Below are positions 6,326-15,500 of a stretch of DNA of 29,869 bases, piece by piece. The stretch comes from an uncultured Bacteroides sp. (GTDB lineage: Bacteria > Bacteroidota > Bacteroidia > Bacteroidales > Bacteroidaceae): assembly GCA_900551645.1 (NCBI GenBank), contig URWP01000007.1:1-29869 (forward strand), in the 5' to 3' direction. Position 1 is the first letter of the stretch, and every line of letters begins with the position of its first letter. The position numbers and the translations under genes were made by a program. Under the pieces are notes generated by a model that saw nothing but the letters and a program-made list of their open reading frames with translations, was not told the DNA's origin and did not search any database.

Positions 6326-6745
6326 TTAATGGAAGCGGCGTTCGCCGACTATCAGAAACACTTCGTCTTTGATTTCGTCTGGCAGTTCGATGCCCCGGAG
6401 TTGGAGGCTACGGCACCATCCGGCTACTTCCTCTTCTTTCATGGTGTACATTACTTCGCGGAATTCGTCGGCTTCTTCCGGAGAGTAGTCTTCGGCGGTA
6501 CGGCCCTTGAAGCGGTCCAGTTCTTCATCGTCATAATACTCTATCTGTTTGCTTACGGCGGCCAGCAGGCTTTCCTTTTCACAAATCTGGTGTTGTCCGC
6601 AACATTCGCTGTCCACCGTCACTACTTCGGGTTCTTCCTTCAGTTCGCCCTTGTCTATTTTCTTCTGTATGTTCCGGTTGTAGAAATAACCGGCAGCTAG
6701 TCCGAAAACGGCTACTCCGATGAGAATCAATATCAGGATAATCAT
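6326..6745 (-). CDS. Membrane-anchored protein with a CCxxHxxC motif, unknown function
   Basis: The 139-residue protein is taken from the ATG at 6745, five bp after the aroA stop; a longer frame would run 51 bp into aroA and spoil the N-terminal membrane helix. Residues 1-22 form one hydrophobic helix, followed by a short charged linker. Then comes DSECCGQHQICEKESLL, with Cys48, Cys49, His52 and Cys55 spaced like a metal-binding site. The remainder is acidic and helical, with YYDDEELDRFKGR and another Cys (C111). I recall homologues in Bacteroides carried under a misleading phospholipase label; no lipase motif is seen here. The position directly before a metal-ion permease suggests a link to metal handling, which is inference. 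Confidence 0.78.
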   Translation of the reverse strand: MIILILILIGVAVFGLAAGYFYNRNIQKKIDKGELKEEPEVVTVDSECCGQHQICEKESLLAAVSKQIEYYDDEELDRFKGRTAEDYSPEEADEFREVMYTMKEEEVAGWCRSLQLRGIELPDEIKDEVFLIVGERRFH

Positions 6746-6750
6746 GGTCT

Positions 6751-7980
6751 TTATGCTTCTGTAATGCCGAAACCGGCGGTTAATAAGTTGTCCCAATAGT
6801 GGGGATAGGATTTAGACACTACTTCCGGATGGTTGATGGCCAGCTTTTTCAGCCGGAGGATAGCGGGAGCAAAAGCCATAGCCATACGGTGGTCCTCGTA
6901 AGTGTCGATGGCAGGGGCTATATCAGCCTCACAACGTTCGCCTTCCCAGTAAAGGATGGAATCTTCAGCTTCGCGAATGATGTAACCCAGTTTCTTCATT
7001 TCGGCAATGAGGGCGGCGATACGGTCTGTCTCCTTTATCTTCAGGCTTTGGAGACCCGTAAACCGGAAAGGAATATCCAGCATGGCACAGGTTACCACGA
7101 AAGTTTGTGCCAGGTCGGGCTGGTTGATGAAATTGTAGTCCATCCGTGTTACCGGTGTTCCGTTCTTGCGGAGAATGACTTTACGGTCCTCGTATATTGT
7201 TTTCACTCCCAGTTGCCCGAAGAGTTCGGCTACCTTGGAATCGCCCTGATAGCTTTGACGGAACAGACCGGGTAATTCGATTTCGGCTTCTTCTGCCAGG
7301 GCGGCTATCTCGTACCAGTAGGAGGCGGCGCTCCAGTCGTTTTCTACGTAATACGGTATTGGCCGATACGGTCGGGCCGATACCGTCAGGGTATTTTCGG
7401 CTTTCCATCCGGCTTCGGCACCGAACTCGTGCATCAGTTGCAGGGTAAGGTCGATATAGGAGCGGGAAATGATGTCTCCCGTCAGATGGATGGTCAGGCC
7501 GTTTTCCAGTACAGGGCCTATCATCAGCAGGGCCGAAATATATTGCGAACTGACGCTTCCGGGAAGGGTGATTTCGTTTCCTGTGAGTTTACTTCCTGTG
7601 ATGCGGAGTGGAGGGAATCCTTCGTTCTCTACGTAATCGATACGGGCACCCAGGCTACGCAGGGCATCTACCAGCAGCTGAATAGGGCGTTGTTTCATAC
7701 GTGCCGTACCGGTCAGAATATGAGTCCCTTCCGTAACACTCAGATAAGCGGTGAGAAAGCGCATGGCCGTACCTGCCGCCAATATATCGATGGTTTCCGG
7801 CATATCCTGCAAAGCACGTATCATTACCCGGGTATCGTCACAATCAGACAGGTTCTCGGGTACGCATGTCCCATAAGCCAGTGCATTGATGATGAGTGCA
7901 CGGTTACAGATGCTTTTCGATGAGGGCAACTGGATAGTTGTCCGGATGCTGGCAGGAGCCGTAAGTTGAATCCGCTTCAT
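6751..7980 (-). CDS. aroA: 5-enolpyruvylshikimate-3-phosphate synthase
   Basis: AroA joins shikimate-3-phosphate and phosphoenolpyruvate in the shikimate pathway to aromatic amino acids. The 409-residue length is normal for Bacteroidales and a little shorter than E. coli. Motifs in order: LPSSKSICNRALI (about 18-30), AAGTAMRFLTAYL (68-80), KQRPIQLLVDALRSLGA, PGSVSSQYISALL, the catalytic region INQPDLAQTFVV, KIKETDRIAAL and EDHRMAMAFAPAIL. In the PEP loop, Phe75 stands where E. coli has Pro101, as far as I recall a common state in Bacteroidales. It is the first gene of an operon with the CCxxHxxC protein and the permease, and has a near-ideal promoter. Confidence 0.97.
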   Translation of the reverse strand: MKRIQLTAPASIRTTIQLPSSKSICNRALIINALAYGTCVPENLSDCDDTRVMIRALQDMPETIDILAAGTAMRFLTAYLSVTEGTHILTGTARMKQRPIQLLVDALRSLGARIDYVENEGFPPLRITGSKLTGNEITLPGSVSSQYISALLMIGPVLENGLTIHLTGDIISRSYIDLTLQLMHEFGAEAGWKAENTLTVSARPYRPIPYYVENDWSAASYWYEIAALAEEAEIELPGLFRQSYQGDSKVAELFGQLGVKTIYEDRKVILRKNGTPVTRMDYNFINQPDLAQTFVVTCAMLDIPFRFTGLQSLKIKETDRIAALIAEMKKLGYIIREAEDSILYWEGERCEADIAPAIDTYEDHRMAMAFAPAILRLKKLAINHPEVVSKSYPHYWDNLLTAGFGITEA

Positions 7981-8008
7981 GGCTGATATAGTTTGATTTT
8001 TCGCGTGG

Positions 8009-8039
8009 CAAAGATAGCGAAAGGTGAGTGGAGAACAAA
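8009..8039 (-). promoter_or_regulatory. aroA operon promoter
   Basis: Minus-strand TATCTTTG (8009-8016) is a perfect -7 element, and TTTG (8036-8039) lies exactly 19 bp upstream as the -33 element. It lies between the sulfatase stop and the aroA ATG, so aroA is expressed independently of the sulfatase. Confidence 0.85.
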
Positions 8040-8101
8040 ATATTGAAACTTGTTTCAGCTATTTTTATTCCGAACTGCCTCCTGCTTTTTCCGACTTGAC
8101 A

Positions 8102-9611
8102 TCATTTTTGCGGATAATTGGGACTATACAGCAATGTCTTGGAACGTATGACGAGTTTTCCGTCTTTTACCCATTCTTCTCCTCTCTCGCTCAAATGATT
8201 TACCATTGCTTCACGAAGCGTCTGTAATCGTTTGCGGTAATGTTTGTCCGCCGAAACGTCGGTAGTTTCTTTTGGGTCTTTTTCCAAATCGAACAATTGT
8301 TCTTCGCCTGTATGTACAAACCAGATGTATTTGATTTTTCCGTCGGTCAATGCGCACCAGTAATTGTGGTCGTCATAGCAGGTAGCATGTTCCAGATCAA
8401 TCCATCTGCGCCATTCTGGAGATTTTTCTTTGATTAAAGTTGTGAGGGACTTCCCATCCATATCGTCAGGTATTTGTCCATCTGCCAGTTCCAGAAAAGT
8501 AGGTAAGAAATCACGTAGTTCTACCGGTTCTTCGATGATGGTTCCAGTTGGCCTGGCCACTTCCGTTTCCATGCTTTTGGGGAATTTTACAATATATGGA
8601 ATGGCGGCAGAGCCTTCGTAGGCATATGTTTTCCGCCAATGGTGATGGTCGCCCATCATATCGCCATGATCGGAAGTGAAACATATCAGTGTGTTATCAT
8701 ACATGCCTTTTTCTTTCAGGGCTTCTATGATTCGCCCCACTTGTTCATCAATGAATGTGATAAGCGTAATAATGTTTTTTGGAATTTCGGGCATAATCAT
8801 CGCCGAACTGGGCAAATGCTGCGTCCGGTGCTTTTTCCGGGTCTGTGATGTCTTCGCCTATATGTGCGCTCCATTCTCCGTGGGCAGGAGCTTCCATTTC
8901 GATGTCCTTGTATTTTTTAAGCACGCGTTCAGGCGGGTCGTACGGGCTATGTGGACGTGCGAAAGAGATTTTTAGGAATAGAGGTTTATCTCCTTCGTAA
9001 TGTCGGATGATTCGTACGGCAACATCTCCTGTCCAGGCGGTAGGATGCAGTTCTTCCGGCAACTGATAGGTAGCGGCCGCATGGTCGTTCCAGCCGATAC
9101 CTGTTTCATCCGGATTCTTACCGGGGGCCATTGTTTGGAACCATTTCCGGTAGTCGCTCATAAAATAGGGTGATTCTACTCTTCCGCTTTCATCCAGAAT
9201 TGTTGCGTGGAATCCATGCAACGCGTTTTGTGGAGACCAATGCATTTTGCCGATACCCAATGTGAAGTAACCGCAATCGTTCAGCATCTGAGGTAATTCA
9301 TACCGGTAGTGTTCCGCTACATTTCCATATCCTAACATGCCGTGATGCCAGGGAGACATACCGGTAAGCAATCCGGCCCGGGCAGGAGTGCTGCTGGGGC
9401 AGGCCGAGTAGGCATTACAGAAATAGTAGCCGTCTTTGGCCAAAGAATCGATGTTGGGAGTAATGATTCGGTCATTACCGCTACATCCGATGGCATCTCC
9501 TCGTTGCTGGTCTGTGATGATGAAAATAATGTTGGGATGGTTTTCGGCTTGGATATATTGGGGTAGGAGACTCGGTAGAATAAGTCCGGACAACCAGAAG
9601 GCGTTTCTCAT
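8102..9611 (-). pseudogene. Frameshifted secreted sulfatase (serine-type, S1 family)
   Basis: Two minus-strand frames together make one sulfatase. The 5' part starts at ATG 9611 with a signal peptide (MRNAFWLSGLILPSLL), then NIIFIITDQQRGDAIGC (metal-binding Asp) and the modification motif S74-T-P-A-R78, a serine-type site of the kind matured by the anaerobic enzyme anSME. It reads KKHYYAYHIH and stops at 8748. The 3' part reads ITFIDEQVGRIIEALKEKG, FTSDHGDMMGDH (metal site) and EEQLFDLEKDPKET to the stop at 8102. Sulfatases usually continue HYYASIxFIDEQ, so loss of two bases near 8759-8765 explains the break; the span of 1510 bp is two short of a whole number of codons. The natural substrate is unknown. 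Longer upstream starts (to 9860) run through the promoter. Confidence 0.88.
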
Positions 9612-9679
9612 AAGATTTATGTATTTGAGTTTGGTTATAATAAAAATTTGAAATAGACGGTTCTGAAAAGGTCTGTTTA

Positions 9680-9711
9680 CAAAGGTAGATTCATTTTTCA
9701 TCATATACAAA
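9680..9711 (-). promoter_or_regulatory. Promoter of the sulfatase pseudogene
   Basis: Minus-strand TACCTTTG (9680-9687) with TTTG (9708-9711) 20 bp upstream forms a complete Bacteroidales promoter, giving a leader of about 60 nt before ATG 9611. The promoter looks intact although the gene is broken. Confidence 0.75.
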
Positions 9712-9869
9712 CGGTGGATGAGGAAATATTTGTAATGATGTATGTCGGAATACTGGTTGCCTTTTGTCATGAAAGCCGGAAATGTCTTTATTATATACGG
9801 ACGGAAAAATAGAGTATCCATCGTGTTTATAATTACGATGCTGACGCTTTTCTTTCTCACATCTTTTTG

Positions 9870-9877
9870 TAACTTTG
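9870..9877 (+). promoter_or_regulatory. -7 element for the aldo-keto reductase
   Basis: TAACTTTG matches TAnnTTTG and ends 36 bp before the ATG at 9914. The expected -33 position shows only T-rich DNA (CTTTTCTTTC, 9847-9856). Confidence 0.6.
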
Positions 9878-9913
9878 TTGGATAAGTATTAACCGATCAA
9901 TCACAATGCGAGT

Positions 9914-10918
9914 ATGATAGATGATGTATATGCGGCTGCTCCAGAACGTTATCAGAGCGGCATGAAGTATCGGCGGGCAGGCCGGAGCGGTGTGCTTTTG
10001 CCGGAAATATCACTGGGTCTGTGGCACAATTTCGGCGATGTGGATTCTTTCTCGAACAGCAAGCGGAAACTTCATTATGCTTTCGATCAGGGAATCACTC
10101 ATTTTGACTTGGCCAATAATTACGGCCCTTCTTACGGTTCGGCTGAAGCTACCTTCGGACAAGTCATGAAATCTTCGTTCGCACCTTATCGGGACGAATT
10201 GTTCATTTCCACCAAAGCCGGTCATGACATGTGGCCCGGTCCCTACGGCGAATGGGGTTCCCGCAAATACCTGATGGCCAGCCTCGACCAGAGTCTGAAA
10301 CGGATGAACCTGGATTATGTGGATATCTTTTATTCTCATCGGTTTGACCCGGAAACGCCGTTGGAGGAAACCTTGCAGGCTTTGGTTGACATCGTGCGTC
10401 AGGGAAAAGCGTTGTATGTGGGTATCTCGAAATATCCGCCCGAAGCGGCTCGTTTCGCTTACCGGTATCTGAAGGAGCGGGATGTGCCTTGTCTTTTGTA
10501 TCAAGGGCGTTACAATATGCTTAACCGGGAGCCGGAGGAAGAAGGAATCCTACAAGACGCACAAGAACAGGGAAGCGGATTTGTGGCTTTCTCGCCCCTT
10601 GCGCAAGGCTTGTTGACCGACCGTTACCTGCAGGGGATTCCGTCCGATTCGCGTGTGGCCCGTGGCGGGTATCTGAAGAAAGAAGCATTGACACCCGAAC
10701 TTTTGCGTCGGATAGCAGCTTTGAATGAAATAGCTTCCCGACGTGGTCAGACACTGGCCGAAATGGCGTTGGCCTGGCTGTTGAAAGATAACCGTGTGAC
10801 ATCGGTCATCGTAGGAGCCAGTTCGGTAGAGCAACTATCTGATAACCTGAAGGCTTTACGAAATACCTCTTTTACCGCGGAAGAATTGTCGGAGATTGAC
10901 CGGATTATAAAGGGATAA
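9914..10918 (+). CDS. mgrA: Aldo-keto reductase, L-glyceraldehyde-3-phosphate reductase type (YghZ-like)
   Basis: A 334-residue NADPH-dependent aldo-keto reductase. The catalytic tetrad is visible as Asp65 and Tyr70 (FDLANNYGP), Lys101 (STKAG) and His142 (YSHRFD). The segments SLGLWHNFG, STKAGHDMWPGPYG and SLDQSLKRMNLDYVDIFYSH match E. coli YghZ/MgrA closely; that enzyme reduces L-glyceraldehyde 3-phosphate and other reactive aldehydes. The C-terminal NADP site is VTSVIVGASSVEQLSDN. The start at 9914 gives the APERYQSGMKYR opening that aligns with YghZ; an ATG at 9906 opens only a three-codon frame ending in TGA across the true start. It is divergent from the sulfatase and its last 14 bp overlap the end of coaW. 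Confidence 0.93.
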   Translation: MIDDVYAAAPERYQSGMKYRRAGRSGVLLPEISLGLWHNFGDVDSFSNSKRKLHYAFDQGITHFDLANNYGPSYGSAEATFGQVMKSSFAPYRDELFISTKAGHDMWPGPYGEWGSRKYLMASLDQSLKRMNLDYVDIFYSHRFDPETPLEETLQALVDIVRQGKALYVGISKYPPEAARFAYRYLKERDVPCLLYQGRYNMLNREPEEEGILQDAQEQGSGFVAFSPLAQGLLTDRYLQGIPSDSRVARGGYLKKEALTPELLRRIAALNEIASRRGQTLAEMALAWLLKDNRVTSVIVGASSVEQLSDNLKALRNTSFTAEELSEIDRIIKG

Positions 10919-11747
10919 GTCCTTTCTGACGGTCGATGTAACTCAGCGCCGCTCCCAAAGCCGTGCGGTACTCCGAATAGGGTGGTATGTGGAAGCGTAT
11001 TCCATAGAGCGCTTCCATGCTATTGAATATCTCACGGCACTGGGGGAGGGTTGACAGGTTTCCGATAAGAACGTAATCCTTGATGCCACTATTCAGACCG
11101 GCCAGGTGTGCCGCACTCCCGATAGCCTGTAATACCAGATAGACGATGCCGGTGGCTATGTCTTTTTCAGGAGCGTTGCTTTCTGCTTTTCCAAAATTGG
11201 AGGCGGTGGCTTCCATGGGCAGATTGGGAAGTGGCTGGTTACAGATGTCTTTTATCTGGAGATTGATGTTTGCGATGTCACCGTTCTTGGCCAGTTCTAC
11301 CACTTGGTGAATGTCGTGCGATTTCAGCATCAGGCGGGAGAGTCCTTGCAAGGTGCCTCCTCCGATGCCGGTACCGCCCAGATGCTTGATATCGTCGCCT
11401 TCTATTTGAATAAAGGACGTGCCTGTTCCCATGCTGACCGCAATCAGGCGGTTGAATCCGCTCTGGTATTTGGCACCCAAAGCATTGGCAATGAATTCGT
11501 CGGTCTTGGCCGTAGAACATCCGTATATCGGAGTGTTGATATAGGCGCTTCCTACACCGGTAAGGATAATCTGTTCGATATCTTTCAAGGTTATCCGGTT
11601 ATCGTAAAGATATTTCCCAAAGGCTCCGAACAAGGAGGTTACAGGGTCTGTAGCGGTAATGAAAAGCGGTGATTTTAATTCTCCGTTTTCGATTCCTACA
11701 ATTTTGGTAGTGCTTCCGCCTACATCTATGCCAAGGATTACAGCCAT
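10905..11747 (-). CDS. coaW: Type II pantothenate kinase
   Basis: It phosphorylates pantothenate, the first step of coenzyme A synthesis. The 280-residue protein shows the ASKHA-fold ATP loop IDVGGSTTKIVGI (about 6-18), ILTGVGSAYI, MGTGTSFIQIEG (phosphate loop 2), and HLGGTGIGGGTLQGLSRLM, a strong signature of the eukaryotic-like PanK II group (CoaW/Fumble). The closing part is YVLIGNLSTLPQCREI and PYSEYRTALGAALSY. Enzymes of this type are usually less sensitive to CoA feedback than type I. It has its own promoter and overlaps the aldo-keto reductase tail to tail. Confidence 0.93.
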   Translation of the reverse strand: MAVILGIDVGGSTTKIVGIENGELKSPLFITATDPVTSLFGAFGKYLYDNRITLKDIEQIILTGVGSAYINTPIYGCSTAKTDEFIANALGAKYQSGFNRLIAVSMGTGTSFIQIEGDDIKHLGGTGIGGGTLQGLSRLMLKSHDIHQVVELAKNGDIANINLQIKDICNQPLPNLPMEATASNFGKAESNAPEKDIATGIVYLVLQAIGSAAHLAGLNSGIKDYVLIGNLSTLPQCREIFNSMEALYGIRFHIPPYSEYRTALGAALSYIDRQKGLIPL

Positions 11748-11773
11748 ATTCGATTAAGTTTAGAATTCGGGTA

Positions 11774-11781
11774 CAAAGATA
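11774..11781 (-). promoter_or_regulatory. -7 element for coaW
   Basis: Minus-strand TATCTTTG is a perfect TAnnTTTG, 26 bp upstream of the coaW ATG. The -33 position has no TTTG. Confidence 0.6.
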
Positions 11782-11798
11782 GGGAATTTATCGTTCGA

Positions 11799-11886
11799 AA
11801 ACATTTTATCACTGAAATGGAAACATTTCTTCTCCCACGATGAAAGCTTAAAAGAGTGGAAGTCTACAGGAAAAAACGTATTTTTG
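11799..11886 (+). promoter_or_regulatory. Esterase/HTCS promoter with AAACATTT direct repeat
   Basis: TATTTTTG (11879-11886) fits the -7 consensus, 26 bp before the esterase ATG. Upstream, AAACATTT occurs twice (11799-11806 and 11821-11828) with a 22-bp period, about two helical turns. The second copy is inside a palindrome GAAATG-gaaa-CATTTC (11814-11829). AraC-type regulators such as the one encoded downstream bind direct repeats, so this is a candidate site for autoregulation. Confidence 0.4.
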
Positions 11887-11912
11887 TCCATGAATAAAAA
11901 GAACGGTTTTGT

Positions 11913-12569
11913 ATGAAGAAAAGAATTTGTTGGTTGTTGTGTCTGTTGCTCATCGGAGGAATTCTGAAGGCTCAGGAACGCCCGGTCAAAGTCGCTTGTG
12001 TGGGAAACAGTATTACAGAGGGGTTTACATTGGCTCATCCCGAAACGGAAAGTTATCCAGCGGTGTTGCAACGTCTGCTGGGCAACGGATATGTAGTGGG
12101 GAATTTCGGGGTGACGGCTCATGCGTTGATGCTGGAGACCGATTTGCCTTATCAGAAGACTACACGTTTCAAGGAAGCGCTGGAGTTTCTGCCGGATATA
12201 GTAACCATCAAGTTGGGTACGAACGATACCAAACCTTGGAACTGGCAACACCACGAATCTTTCAAGAAAGACCTGAACCGTCTGGTGGATGCTTTCGAAC
12301 AATTACCTTCTCATCCGAAGGTGTATTTGTGTCTTCCGATACCGTCCGACCGGAAAGAGTGGGGAATCCGTGATAGCGTGCTGGTATCGGGTGTGATTCC
12401 TTATCTCCGCGAAGTGGCGCACGAACGTAATCTGCCGGTAATTGATTTACGTACTCCCATGCTTCCGCATTATCCGCAGGATTATACCGACGGAGTTCAT
12501 CCCAACAAGCAAGGGGCAGAAATTATTGCCCGTGAGATTTACCGCGTATTGACCGGAAAAGACCTTTAG
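11913..12569 (+). CDS. Secreted SGNH/GDSL-type esterase
   Basis: A 218-residue exported hydrolase. Signal peptide residues 1-20 end at LKAQ. The four SGNH blocks are clear: block I VGNSITEG with nucleophile Ser33, block II NFGVTAHALM with Gly66, block III KLGTNDTKPW with Asn104, and block V DGVHPNKQG with Asp193 and His196. Such enzymes remove acetyl or other acyl groups, often from plant polysaccharides. It lies 14 bp before the hybrid two-component gene on the same strand, with no terminator between, so it is cotranscribed with the regulator. Being next to a GH31 enzyme of alpha-xylosidase type suggests an acetylated xyloglucan-like substrate; this is inference. Confidence 0.92.
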   Translation: MKKRICWLLCLLLIGGILKAQERPVKVACVGNSITEGFTLAHPETESYPAVLQRLLGNGYVVGNFGVTAHALMLETDLPYQKTTRFKEALEFLPDIVTIKLGTNDTKPWNWQHHESFKKDLNRLVDAFEQLPSHPKVYLCLPIPSDRKEWGIRDSVLVSGVIPYLREVAHERNLPVIDLRTPMLPHYPQDYTDGVHPNKQGAEIIAREIYRVLTGKDL

Positions 12570-12583
12570 ATTTTACATGGATT

Positions 12584-15500
12584 ATGAAAAACACTTGTCT
12601 CTTATTTCTTTTGTTTATAAATATCTTCTTCCCTTCGAAAGCGGCCGACGATTATATGTTCAAGTATTTCGATGTGGGAAGTGGCTTATCCAATAATTCC
12701 ATCTATGCCATTTTGAAGGATAGTAAAGGCTTCCTTTGGCTGGCTACTGAATCCGGACTGAACCGGTATGACGGATATGACTTTTCGGTATATCGCTCCG
12801 TGGAAGGCGATTCACTCACTTTACCGGATAACTTTATCAGTGACATTGTGGAGGCCGATGACTATCGGTTCTGGATAAAGACTTCCAGGGGATATGTGCT
12901 TTATGATGGAAAGACCGACCGTTTCTATCGGGACCAGCAAAAATTTATGAAGCACATCGGAAGTAAAGGCGAAATATCTGAGGTATATGTAGACCGTTCC
13001 AAGAAAAACACATGGCTATGTGTGCCGGGTGAAGGATGCTATGTCCTTACTTCGGAGATGGACGAATGTCGTTTCTTTTCGTTCGAAAAGAATGGATTGC
13101 CGGCCAGTGGAGTCTCTGATATCGGTGAATCGAAGGCCGGTATCCTGCTGGTGTACGACAATGGCCTGCTGGTCTGCGTCAATCCGGAAACGTTGGAGGT
13201 ACTTTGGAAGCGGGAGGATATCTGCCGTCAGATAGGGAACGATAGGTTTGAGGCATTCGGAATTTTTGTAGATTATTCGGATGATATCTGGTTATATAGT
13301 GCATTGGGGATATGGTGTTACCGGAGTACCGCGCAATCTTTCGACAATGAGATTCCCCAACGGTTGGAACCGTATGGCGGATTCGTACATGCGATGGCAC
13401 AGGATGCTTCTGGTAAGATCTGGTTGGGAATGGATAATCAGGGTATCTTGATTTATGACAAACAGACGGGAGAATGCCGTCAGATATTGGCTGACGGTAA
13501 TCGGGAACGGAGCTTGCCGCACAATACCATTTATTCCTTACTGGCCGATTCGAAAGGAGTCATGTGGATAGGTACATATAAGAAAGGCATAGCCTGCTAT
13601 GCAGAAAGCATGTATAAATTTGCATTGGCTCCGATAGGAGATATTACCAACATTGCGGAAACGGCTTCGGGAGAATGGTTGCTTGGAACAAATGATAACG
13701 GATTAATCGTATGGAATCCACGCCTGCATACCAAAAAGATTTTTAATACGGAAAACGGAAATTTTGAATCTGATGCGATAGTTTCTGTACTTGTTGCGCA
13801 TGACGATAAGATATGGGTCGGTACCTTTAGGGGAGGTCTGGTCTGTATCGACGGGAACCGGACTACCGTTTATCGGAAAACAGAGCTTTCCGGCGGACTG
13901 GCCGATGATAGTATCTGGTATTTGCAGGAAGATGCGGATGGACATATCTGGATAGCGACTTTGAGTAACGGGTTACAGTGTCTGAATCCCGGTACGGGAA
14001 AGTTTGAAACATACCAGCAGACCAATTCCAATCTGAAGGACAATCACCTGTCGGCTCTGTGTCTTTGGGATAACCGGACGTTACTGATAGGATGTGCTAC
14101 GGAGGGAATTCAGGTGATGGATTTGGCTACCCGTCAGATTCGTCCGATGGAAGGACTGGGACGGGTTTGCGTGAATGAATTGTACAAGGATAGCCGGGAA
14201 TGGCTTTGGGTAGCGGCCCGTGAAGGACTTACCGCTTTTGATTACAAGCGTGGAAAGGTGATAACTCTTCCTCAGATTCCGGAATTGACCGGAAAGCCTG
14301 TTTCGGCGATTACCGAGGATACTGGCGGAAATATCTGGATTACGGTATCCAACCGGATTATCAACATCAAAGTATTACGTGACAATCAGGGATATAGCTT
14401 CGAAACCAGAGAATATGACAATAACGACGGATTGCAGACCAGTGATTTTAACCTGCGTGCAATGGAACGCTTGCATGACGGTACGATTCTGGCCGGAGGA
14501 TTGTACGGCCTCAACTCGTTCAATCCGGAACACATGCATTATAACCGGTTGATACCTAAGGTGCTGTTCGCTTCCTTACAATTGTTTGATGAGCCGGTAT
14601 CGGTTGGCAGGGAGTATGATGGAAAAGTCATTCTGGAGCAATCCTTGAACTTTGTACGGAAAGTAAATCTGGCTTATCACCAGCATATCTTCAAGGTCTC
14701 TTTTACTACAGACAATCTGATATTGCCGGAGAAGACACGGTATGTCTATCAGTTGGAGGGTTTCCATAAAGAGTGGCTGACACTTCCGAAAGGTGAGCAT
14801 AGTGTGACTTTTACCAACCTTGCACCGGGTGATTATGTATTGAAGGTGAAGGCCGTGAATAGCGACGGGTATGCAAGTACTGACATTTCCGAACTTCGGA
14901 TTGTAATCCATCCTCCTTTCTGGTTATCGGTATGGGCCTTTATCTTCTATGCCCTGGTGGTATTGGGTATATTGGTCTGGATATATTCGGCTATGTTGAA
15001 ACGTGAACGTGAGAAATTCCGGATGAAGCAGATAGAACAGGAAGCGGCCAAGAACGAGGAAATCAACAACATGAAATTCCGTTTCTTTACGAATATCAGC
15101 CATGAATTGCGTACACCGTTGACGTTGATAATTGCTCCTTTGGAGGAGATATTGAAAGAGACTCAGGATGCTACAAAACGTAAACGGTTGTTACTCATGT
15201 ACCGGAATGCCCAACGTCTGCTGATGTTGGTGAATCAGTTGCTGGATTTCAGGAAAGGAGAAATGAGCCGTCATCGTTTGTCGTTGACGGAAGGCGATAT
15301 TGTAGGGTATGTCCATGGGGTATGCGATTCTTTTATGTTGATGGCCGACCAGAAACAGATTGCTTTCTCTTTCTTCTCCGTGATGGATCATTTTTCGATG
15401 GCATTCGATGCCGACAAGGTAGGGAAAGTAGTCATGAACCTGTTGTCGAATGCTTTTAAATATACTCCGGAGGGAGGTTGTGTTACCGTGAGTCTGGAAC

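Noticed and set aside
9612..9860. A longer N-terminus for the sulfatase starting at 9860
   Set aside because: It would place the start upstream of the promoter at 9680-9711 and put the signal peptide in the middle of the protein.
11760..12302. A 180-codon minus-strand frame opposite the esterase
   Set aside because: It covers the coaW -7 element and the 5' half of a clear SGNH gene, and resembles no family.
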